Shown one piece after another: positions 1-4,804 of a stretch of 7,361 nt of DNA (positions within the stretch are counted from its first letter, which is position 1; the number at the start of each line of letters is the position of its first letter). Origin of the DNA: Desulfocapsa sp. (GTDB lineage: Bacteria > Desulfobacterota > Desulfobulbia > Desulfobulbales > Desulfocapsaceae). Both the position numbers and the translations under genes were made by a program. The notes below the pieces were generated by a model. The model searched no databases and was not told the origin of the DNA. It saw nothing but the letters and a program-made list of their open reading frames with translations. The stretch spans positions 1-7,361 of the forward strand of contig DAOWDZ010000093.1 in NCBI GenBank assembly GCA_030638765.1, written 5' to 3'.

Positions 1-1
1 C

Positions 2-292
2 ATTGGTTACAATGCGAATTCCGTAGGCAGCGGTGAAGAAGCCATCGATTATGTCACTGAACAACCGGTGGACCGGCTTATTCTTGATATGATAATGGAA
101 AATGGTATCAATGGTCGTGAGACATACGAAGAAATTTTAAAATTCAATTCGAAGCAACGAGCAATTGTTGCCAGTGGCTTTGCCGAAAATGAAGAAGTAA
201 AACGTACGCTACATCTTGGTGCAAACCAATTCGTTAAAAAGCCCTATACCATTATCCAGATGGGATTGGCAGTGAAACAGGCATTACTTTAG
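2..292 (+). CDS. C-terminal receiver (REC) domain of a hybrid histidine kinase or response regulator, 5' truncated
   Basis: The frame is open from base 2 to the TAG at 290-292, so only the last 96 residues of a longer protein are present; the GTG at 68 is internal, not a start. What is visible is the C-terminal three quarters of a CheY-like fold: a beta strand ending in the phospho-acceptor Asp (LILDMIM), then NGRETYEEI, the switch Ser (IVASGFAE) and the conserved Lys (FVKKPYT). The N-terminal acidic pair lies outside the window. The protein ends just after the last helix, with no DNA-binding domain. The 'NGRETYEEI' and 'ASGFAE' wording is, from memory, common in REC domains at the end of deltaproteobacterial PAS-containing hybrid kinases, so this is probably the tail of such a kinase receiving phosphate from its own transmitter. 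A stand-alone response regulator cannot be excluded. Confidence 0.85.
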   Translation: MGYNANSVGSGEEAIDYVTEQPVDRLILDMIMENGINGRETYEEILKFNSKQRAIVASGFAENEEVKRTLHLGANQFVKKPYTIIQMGLAVKQALL

Positions 293-324
293 GGCTCGTA
301 AATGGAGCGGCCAGTACTTATTGG

Positions 325-370
325 GTGTTTTCCTGACGTCAGGAGGATGTGATTTACTTCTTCTTTTTCC
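325..370 (+). terminator. Possible intrinsic terminator of the truncated kinase, built on a 14-bp perfect palindrome
   Basis: Bases 331-344 (TCCTGACGTCAGGA) are a perfect palindrome. In + strand RNA it can form TCCTG/CAGGA with an ACGT loop, and weak mostly G-U pairing can extend the stem to 325-330 with 345-350. A U-rich stretch (351-370) follows, as expected for termination of the + strand gene ending at 292, although it is interrupted by A and C and overlaps the 3' end of the convergent gene. The stem is short, so an operator or protein-binding palindrome is an equally reasonable reading. Confidence 0.35.
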
Positions 371-1112
371 GTCCTCTTTCCGGATGGTAGCTCTCAAGCC
401 TGGCAAGAAGACTTTGAAGGCGCTCCAGATCATCACATCTTGATATTATATCCTCCCGAAAGGATGTAATCTTTGCTTTAGCCTTTGCGATAGCCTTGTC
501 TCTCTTTTTACCTCCCACCAACTTAACCGAATCCAAATCGTAAATCTGTCGTGGATTATTGATATACGTCAATAGCCCGGGTTCTTTTTTGGCAGTAGAG
601 GTATCGATCACGCTTCTAAGAGCTCTTACAGAGAGACCTTCACTATGGGTCTGGGAGATTAGTTCTTTTTTTCTTTCAACATTATTAACACAGAGAAGTT
701 CGATTTTGTGGGATACACTTAACTCCTTGTATACTGGAATTCCATTCAGGCGTTTTCTGTCTAATACTAAATTGACCGAATTATAAAGCCATGTCTTCTT
801 AGGGAGTCGACCCTCTCCTGAATGTTCTTTGATTTGCCTTTCCAGGCATCGAAAAATATGAACTTTACGGTTGTCTGTTTTTGATTTGTTTATGTCTCCT
901 GCGGTCATAAAATCATTTTCAAATATTTTAGATAAAATCAGATCACCCACCTGATAGTGCAAGGTTTCAGCAGCCTTTTGATAGAAATCCAAAATATTTC
1001 GAATGATATCATTGATCAGAAGCTGATCGTTATCTGATAGATTGTTGAATGATTGCTGGGTGTTTAGGGAGTTTTGTTTTTGTTTATAGTGCTGTAGTGT
1101 GTCGGCAGCCAT
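354..1112 (-). CDS. Uncharacterised basic protein with a ParB/YhcG-like 'SVR' segment, divergent from a MinD-like ATPase
   Basis: I do not recognise this 252-aa protein. An ATG at 1163 would add 17 residues, but the ATG at 1112 is preferred: AGGAG lies 6 nt upstream, and a TTGACA promoter (1147-1175) puts transcription start near 1140, downstream of the 1163 codon. Residues 1-100 are mostly helical and polar. Residues 104-121 (LPKKTWLYNSVNLVLDRK) look like a compact folded core. Residues 131-169, including SHKIELL, ERKKEL and GLSVRALRSVI, resemble the helical 'ALL..d...q.eLa..v...gLSVR' stretch of ParB proteins and a similar stretch in YhcG/DUF1016 proteins. Residues 199-244 are a Lys-rich, probably coiled-coil region, and the protein ends RGRKKKK. 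No signal peptide or membrane segment is seen. The basic character and neighbouring ParA/MinD-type ATPase suggest a nucleic-acid-binding or ATPase-partner role, which is inference only. Confidence 0.8.
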   Translation of the reverse strand: MAADTLQHYKQKQNSLNTQQSFNNLSDNDQLLINDIIRNILDFYQKAAETLHYQVGDLILSKIFENDFMTAGDINKSKTDNRKVHIFRCLERQIKEHSGEGRLPKKTWLYNSVNLVLDRKRLNGIPVYKELSVSHKIELLCVNNVERKKELISQTHSEGLSVRALRSVIDTSTAKKEPGLLTYINNPRQIYDLDSVKLVGGKKRDKAIAKAKAKITSFREDIISRCDDLERLQSLLARLESYHPERGRKKKK

Positions 1113-1146
1113 CTTTTTCTCCTGCAATTTAATATATTTAAATTCT

Positions 1147-1175
1147 ATCTTATATCCACACAACAGCTATGTCAA
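1147..1175 (-). promoter_or_regulatory. Sigma70-type promoter for the uncharacterised basic protein
   Basis: Read on the minus strand, a perfect -35 TTGACA (1175-1170) is followed after 17 bp by TAAGAT (1152-1147), four of six matches to the -10 consensus. Predicted transcription start is near 1140, giving a leader of about 28 nt with the AGGAG ribosome site. The position supports the ATG at 1112 as the true start of the gene. Confidence 0.6.
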
Positions 1176-1293
1176 TTCAAGAAACAAAGCCTCTTCTCCA
1201 CTTTTTAAATATGTTAAATAGAGACTTTTGTAATTCATAATTAATCTTCAAAAACAGATTGCTTAATTTGCAGTCTGGCTTTGTAACTAATCA

Positions 1294-1325
1294 AGAGATC
1301 TCTATACTGGACTCTTTATAGAGTC
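1294..1325. repeat. Two adjacent inverted repeats, operator-like, upstream of the MinD-like gene
   Basis: AGAGATCTCT (1294-1303) is a perfect 10-bp palindrome. Six bases on, GACTCT-TTAT-AGAGTC (1310-1325) is a perfect 6-4-6 inverted repeat. Both use the same half-site flavour (AGAG/CTCT), and ATAGAGACTT (1218-1227) repeats ATAGAGTCTT (1318-1327) with one change. The cluster ends 8 bp before the -35 of the promoter at 1334-1362 and sits between two divergent promoters. This is where a regulator of one or both genes could bind; no regulator is identified. Confidence 0.45.
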
Positions 1326-1333
1326 TTGGCTTA

Positions 1334-1362
1334 TTGACCTCACCATTCACTTTGGGTACAAT
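1334..1362 (+). promoter_or_regulatory. Sigma70-type promoter for the MinD-like ATPase gene
   Basis: TTGACC (1334-1339) and TACAAT (1357-1362) are separated by 17 bp, each matching five of six consensus bases. Predicted start is near 1369, giving a leader of about 50 nt. A weaker alternative, TTGTAA (1281-1286) with TATACT (1303-1308) at 16 bp, lies upstream and would be overlapped by the inverted repeats. Confidence 0.55.
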
Positions 1363-1421
1363 CGGAGATTAATCCGCGTTATCATGTAATCAGTGAGTAA
1401 TAATTTTAGCAAGAAACAGCG

Positions 1422-2333
1422 ATGAAGACTTTACCTAAAAGAGCAGTTACTATTTCAATAGGTTCCGGTAAGGGTGGTACGGGGAAGACCATGCTTCTCT
1501 GCAATCTCGCAATGCTTCTTGCTAGAAAAGGAAAAAAGGTATGTCTTGTTGATCTTGATATCGGCGGATCTGATGCACACCTGCAATTTGGACTCTTTGA
1601 ACCGCGCTACTCTCTCACCGATTACCTGACCAAAAAAGTTGGATCCATTGAGGACGTTCTGCATCCCTTTCCATCATTCAACGACCTACAGATGATTCCT
1701 GGAACCGGGAACACCCTGCGCACAGCCAACATGACATACCAGGAAAAGCAACGCCTCTTAAGGGATGTCGCTTCACTGGATGTAGACATTGTACTCATAG
1801 ATGTTGGTGCTGGTACATCATTTCACACTCTTGATTTCTTCATGTTCAGTGATGTGCAAATCTGTGTGACGATGCCCGAGGCCCCATCAATATTGGATTT
1901 TTACAATTTTCTTCAACTTGCTACTATACGAAAAATTTTGCAGAGTTTTCTTTCCCATAGTGATGTTGGACACATCTTGAAAGAGCAAAACTTTCCATCA
2001 ATAGATGCTGTCTTTGAATTGGCAGAAGAGACACAGGAAGGAGCACGACAAAAAGCAGAGGAGGCGTTGTATTACTTTCAACCATTACTGGTTGTTAACA
2101 GGGATGTTACCGGAACTAAAGTCAACAAAACAAAACTTAAACAGATTGTTGCAAAATATCTGGGTATTGAAATACCGTTGCTGGGTGAGATCCCCGATAA
2201 TCCAGAGATCAAAAAAGCATTAAAAGCGTACAGGCCTGTATGTGAACTCTATCCCGACGCATCTGCCTCGCAGGCTATTGATGAAATAGCCTGTAAGTTG
2301 CTTAAAATAGTAGGATTGTTCAAGCGTAATTAA
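1422..2333 (+). CDS. MinD/FlhG-like deviant-Walker P-loop ATPase (ParA superfamily)
   Basis: This 303-aa protein shows the ParA/MinD ATPase signature. The deviant Walker A is SGKGGTGKT (residues 15-23) with signature Lys17, the A' motif is VDLDIGGSD (43-51), and Walker B is VLIDVGAGTSF (124-134). It lacks an N-terminal helix-turn-helix, so it is MinD/FlhG-like rather than a DNA-binding plasmid ParA. The GAGTSFHTLDFF and MPEAPS segments, plus a helical insertion at about 165-218 before PLLVVNRD, match a MinD/ParA subgroup I associate with deltaproteobacteria. The C-terminal tail CKLLKIVGLFKRN (291-303) is short, amphipathic and basic, like MinD membrane-targeting helices. Such ATPases dimerise on ATP and position cell components; the cargo here is unknown. 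No min, flh or chemotaxis genes are in view. The ATG at 1422 has only a weak ribosome site (AAGAAA). The specific role is not assigned. Confidence 0.93.
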   Translation: MKTLPKRAVTISIGSGKGGTGKTMLLCNLAMLLARKGKKVCLVDLDIGGSDAHLQFGLFEPRYSLTDYLTKKVGSIEDVLHPFPSFNDLQMIPGTGNTLRTANMTYQEKQRLLRDVASLDVDIVLIDVGAGTSFHTLDFFMFSDVQICVTMPEAPSILDFYNFLQLATIRKILQSFLSHSDVGHILKEQNFPSIDAVFELAEETQEGARQKAEEALYYFQPLLVVNRDVTGTKVNKTKLKQIVAKYLGIEIPLLGEIPDNPEIKKALKAYRPVCELYPDASASQAIDEIACKLLKIVGLFKRN

Positions 2334-2367
2334 CTCTATTCCTTCACTACCCGAGATACCTTTCAAT

Positions 2368-3387
2368 TCAATATTTTTTCTTCTTTTTTCTTCTGCCGAC
2401 GAAGGATATTTCGTTTTGCTCAGATTCCATTTTAAGCTTCACGAAATTTTGATAATGTACAGATTGTAAAGAACCTTCTTCCATTGCCTTCAGGATCGCA
2501 CATCCTGGTTCGTTTGTATGGGTGCAATTAGAAAAACGGCAATTTTGTGTCAGCTTTAAAATGTCATCAAAATTGTCATTTACTCCTTCACCTGCACCAA
2601 GAAGACCCACTTCCCGCATTCCTGGTGTATCAATAAGCATTGCTCCCTGTTCAAGAACAATGAGTTGACGACGAACCGTAGTGTGCCGGCCTTCTCCTGT
2701 TTCGCTGACCTCTTTTGTTTTTAAGGTATTGTGGCCGGTAAGTTTGTTAATGAGGGTGGATTTCCCAACTCCTGAAGAACCCACTATGCAGTAAGTTTTT
2801 CCAAGGGTCATAAATTCTTTTACCTGATTTAAACCAGATCCAGTTACGTTACTGATACTAATAATTTTGGTACTGATTCCTGCTTTACGAATTTGTGATT
2901 TAAGTTGCTCCAGCTTTTTTGTGCTGACAAGATCAGTTTTTGTCAGAATAAGCAATGGTTCCACACCACCTTCGTTGGCCATGACGAGGTAACGCTCGAG
3001 CCTGCTCACATTAAAATCGTAGTGACATGATTGAACAATGAAAGCTACATCAATATTTGCGGCTATCATTTGTATCTCGATTCTTTTCCCCGCGTATTTA
3101 CGTTGTAAAAATGATTTTCTCGGTAGCATTGTATGGATGGTGGCTGCATTTTCATCATTCTTGTATTTGGCACAAACCCAATCACCAACGCAGGGCATAT
3201 CACAGGTTGATTCGGTGGAATGGAGAAATCTTCCGGTTATTCTGGCAAGGACCTCCTGATCTTCATTCCTAATGGTGTACCAGCCACGATCGACTACTGT
3301 TACACGGGCAATCTGCAGACCTTGCTGGCAGAGTTTTATAGCCTGCTCACTCAACCAATTATTTAAACCGAGTTCTTTTAATTCCAT
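2368..3387 (-). CDS. rsgA: RsgA, small ribosomal subunit biogenesis GTPase
   Basis: RsgA (YjeQ/YloQ) is a circularly permuted GTPase that binds late 30S precursors and is released on GTP hydrolysis. The 339 residues show the expected order: an OB-fold N-terminal domain (about 1-100), G4 as LTKTDLV (148-154), G5 near SISN (177-180), G1 P-loop GSSGVGKS (203-210), G2 Thr in GRHTTVRR (233-240) and G3 DTPGM (253-257). A zinc-knuckle domain follows with Cys283, Cys288, His290 and Cys296. Length is normal and no key residue is missing. The C-terminus ends in a run of five Lys before a final Tyr, a basic tail that may contact rRNA. The ATG at 3387 starts MELKELG, as expected for the family, though no clear Shine-Dalgarno is seen. 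It converges on the MinD-like gene with only 34 bp between stops and no obvious terminator there. Confidence 0.95.
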   Translation of the reverse strand: MELKELGLNNWLSEQAIKLCQQGLQIARVTVVDRGWYTIRNEDQEVLARITGRFLHSTESTCDMPCVGDWVCAKYKNDENAATIHTMLPRKSFLQRKYAGKRIEIQMIAANIDVAFIVQSCHYDFNVSRLERYLVMANEGGVEPLLILTKTDLVSTKKLEQLKSQIRKAGISTKIISISNVTGSGLNQVKEFMTLGKTYCIVGSSGVGKSTLINKLTGHNTLKTKEVSETGEGRHTTVRRQLIVLEQGAMLIDTPGMREVGLLGAGEGVNDNFDDILKLTQNCRFSNCTHTNEPGCAILKAMEEGSLQSVHYQNFVKLKMESEQNEISFVGRRKKKKKY

Positions 3388-3408
3388 GGAAATAATACCA
3401 ATGTTTCC

Positions 3409-3437
3409 GTATTCATTTATTCAGGATTTTCTATAAT
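3409..3437 (+). promoter_or_regulatory. Candidate promoter for the EamA transporter gene
   Basis: A perfect -10 box TATAAT occupies 3432-3437. The -35 position at 17 bp (GTATTC, 3409-3414) is poor, so the promoter is weak or needs an activator. Transcription would begin near 3444 and run through the inverted repeat at 3461-3477 before the ATG at 3520. Confidence 0.3.
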
Positions 3438-3457
3438 GCCAATTCTAATGATGACAA
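3430..3457 (-). promoter_or_regulatory. Candidate promoter for rsgA
   Basis: On the minus strand, TTGTCA (3457-3452, five of six) and TATAGA (3435-3430, four of six) are separated by 16 bp, placing transcription start near 3423 and a leader of about 35 nt. It overlaps the TATAAT box proposed for the divergent transporter gene, so the two promoters would compete or be co-regulated. Confidence 0.4.
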
Positions 3458-3460
3458 CAA

Positions 3461-3477
3461 CCTATTAATCTAATAGG
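3461..3477. repeat. 17-bp operator-like inverted repeat between rsgA and the transporter gene
   Basis: CCTATTA (3461-3467) and TAATAGG (3471-3477) are perfect reverse complements separated by ATC. Size and symmetry fit a binding site for a dimeric regulator. It lies just upstream of the rsgA -35 (minus strand) and just downstream of the likely transporter transcription start, where bound protein could block either. Confidence 0.45.
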
Positions 3478-3519
3478 ATCGCAGCAATCTGTCCTGTACT
3501 CTTTTACCTTTTGAATACT

Positions 3520-4440
3520 ATGTCGCGTCCTCAAGCTGTTTCATTAATGATTTTAGTTGCTTTGCTCTGGAGTATTGCAGGCGTTGTGACTAGGCATCTC
3601 GACTCAGCTCTAAGCTTTGAAGTAACCTTCTGGCGAAGTACCTTTAATGCCATGGCTCTTGCTATTGGTTTGACCTTGATGCGCGGGATGAGTCTCTGGA
3701 AGGATCTGTTGCACTCGCCCCTAATCCTATGGGTTTCAGGAGTATGCTGGGCTATTATGTATACCTCATTCATGGTGGCACTCACCATGACTACGGTGGC
3801 TAATGTTCTCATCGTTATGGCTCTTGGTCCATTAATTACAGCATTTTTTGCCCGTATTCTCCTTCAGCATCGATTACCGACAACGACCTGGCTGGCAATT
3901 GCTGTTGCCGCTTTTGGAATAATCTGGATGTTTTTGTATGGAGAAGATGCGACATTTTCAGTAACTGGCTCTTTGGTTTCTCTTGGAGTACCGGTTGCTG
4001 CAGCAATCAATTTTACTATTTTGCAACATGTTGGTCTGAAAAAGAAAAATCAGGAAACCACATCAGAGAAGAAAAAAAGTCAGGATATGTTACCAGCTGT
4101 CTTGATTGGTGCAATGCTCTCAGCTTTTGCAACACTACCGCTTGCATGGCCCTTTCAGGCATCCGTTCATGATCTGGGGCTGCTTTCATTACTTGGAGTA
4201 TTCCAGCTTGCCATCCCTTGCCTGCTGGTTGTTCGTTTGACCAAAGAGCTCTCGGCCCCCGAATTGTCATTGCTAGGCCAGCTTGAAGTTATTTTTGGTG
4301 TAACTTGGGCGTGGTTATGGGCAGGAGAGCATCTCTCATCGAATACCCTGAGTGGTGGTTCTTTAGTGCTTGGCGCCCTTATTGTTAATGAACTGTTTCT
4401 TATTTTTAACCAGCATAGAGCTAGAAAAAAAATTTCCTGA
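3520..4440 (+). CDS. EamA-family (DMT superfamily) inner-membrane transporter
   Basis: This 306-aa protein is a typical DMT-superfamily exporter or permease with two EamA repeats. The first spans about residues 2-140 and the second about 149-294, giving around ten hydrophobic segments in the cytoplasmic membrane. A Lys-rich linker (about 174-187, KKKNQETTSEKKKS) separates the halves and should face the cytoplasm. The second repeat has the family's late signature, LLGQLEV...WAGEHLS, followed by a final Gly-rich helix. Substrate cannot be told from sequence: relatives move amino acids, nucleotide precursors or other metabolites. The ATG at 3520 (MSRPQAV) is chosen over the in-frame TTG at 3511 because neither has a good ribosome site and ATG is the usual start. 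The gene stands alone, divergent from rsgA. From memory its wording resembles betaproteobacterial DMT proteins, so transfer is possible but unproven. Confidence 0.9.
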   Translation: MSRPQAVSLMILVALLWSIAGVVTRHLDSALSFEVTFWRSTFNAMALAIGLTLMRGMSLWKDLLHSPLILWVSGVCWAIMYTSFMVALTMTTVANVLIVMALGPLITAFFARILLQHRLPTTTWLAIAVAAFGIIWMFLYGEDATFSVTGSLVSLGVPVAAAINFTILQHVGLKKKNQETTSEKKKSQDMLPAVLIGAMLSAFATLPLAWPFQASVHDLGLLSLLGVFQLAIPCLLVVRLTKELSAPELSLLGQLEVIFGVTWAWLWAGEHLSSNTLSGGSLVLGALIVNELFLIFNQHRARKKIS

Positions 4441-4497
4441 TATAGGTACTCTTACTGGAGTTTGGAGTTTCAGGCACACAGTGTGTTGAATTAGTAA

Positions 4498-4527
4498 TTG
4501 CATTTTAATGTTTAGGTGAAAATGCAA
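4498..4527. repeat. 9-bp perfect inverted repeat after the transporter gene
   Basis: TTGCATTTT (4498-4506) and AAAATGCAA (4519-4527) are exact reverse complements around a 12-nt loop. It could form an AT-rich hairpin at the 3' end of the transporter mRNA. No U-tract follows on either strand, so it is not a convincing intrinsic terminator. Just upstream, CACACAGTGTG (4475-4485) is a smaller palindrome with a central A. Confidence 0.35.
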
Positions 4528-4564
4528 AGATTTCCATTGGCCATTCTTATATCCTCCCAAGATT

Positions 4565-4573
4565 CCCCCCCCC
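4565..4573. repeat. C9 homopolymer tract, intergenic
   Basis: Nine consecutive C residues lie about 230 bp upstream of the hybrid kinase start. CCCTGA (4571-4576) at its end can pair with TCAGGG (4594-4599) across a 17-nt loop. A second C9 lies on the far side of the kinase gene. The tract does not sit inside the recognised promoter candidate. Confidence 0.7.
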
Positions 4574-4606
4574 TGAAGACCACCTGTTACACATCAGGGA
4601 AACATC

Positions 4607-4635
4607 TTAACTGAACTCTACTCCTCTCATATTAG
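4607..4635 (+). promoter_or_regulatory. Weak promoter candidate for the hybrid kinase
   Basis: TTAACT (4607-4612) and TATTAG (4630-4635) have a 17-bp spacer, each with four of six consensus matches, giving a long leader of about 160 nt. It is the best sigma70-like pair I found in 4441-4804. An imperfect palindrome (4687-4700, ATCTCATATGTGAT, six of seven pairs) downstream could be an operator. Confidence 0.22.
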
Positions 4636-4711
4636 CCTTGCCAATGACTCACTTCTAATGTCGCTTTACAAATTTCTGTCAAAAACATCTCATATGTGAT
4701 TGAATTAATTT

Positions 4712-4750
4712 GGAGGAGTTGTTTCTTTGAGAAGGAACATGGCGCCCTAA
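4712..4750 (+). promoter_or_regulatory. Strong Shine-Dalgarno with a minimal in-frame leader ORF upstream of the kinase
   Basis: GGAGGAG (4712-4718) is the strongest ribosome-binding sequence near the kinase, but it lies 86 nt before the ATG at 4805. Eight bases after it, TTG at 4727 opens an 8-codon frame (MRRNMAP then TAA at 4748-4750), and an ATG at 4739 also has AAGGA close upstream. This mini-ORF is in the same frame as the kinase, and the next codon after its stop is GTG (4751), which is open through to the kinase. It may be a leader peptide, or the remains of a longer kinase N-terminus cut by a nonsense change. Confidence 0.3.
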
Positions 4751-4804
4751 GTGCGATCCTCGGAAAGCAATTCTCAGCCCTTTTGCCAAAGAAAGATCAT
4801 TTAT

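Noticed and set aside
1113..1163. Longer start (ATG at 1163) for the uncharacterised minus-strand gene
   Set aside because: This codon lies between the -35 and -10 of a good promoter, upstream of the predicted transcript start, while the ATG at 1112 has a proper AGGAG site.
2334..2367. Bidirectional terminator between the ATPase gene and rsgA
   Set aside because: The 34-bp gap shows no stem-loop; the T-rich run at 2373-2393 is simply the Lys/Arg codons of rsgA read on the other strand.
354..2394. Poly-Lys C-termini of the unknown protein and RsgA as a shared signal
   Set aside because: Both end in Arg/Lys runs, but basic tails are common in RNA- and DNA-binding proteins and the two sequences are otherwise unrelated.
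4751..4804. GTG at 4751 as start of the hybrid kinase
   Set aside because: The 18 added residues are polar and precede a classic kinase N-terminus (MKLFHGSIRKKL). No ribosome site is suitably spaced, as the nearest AGAAGG is about 15 nt away.
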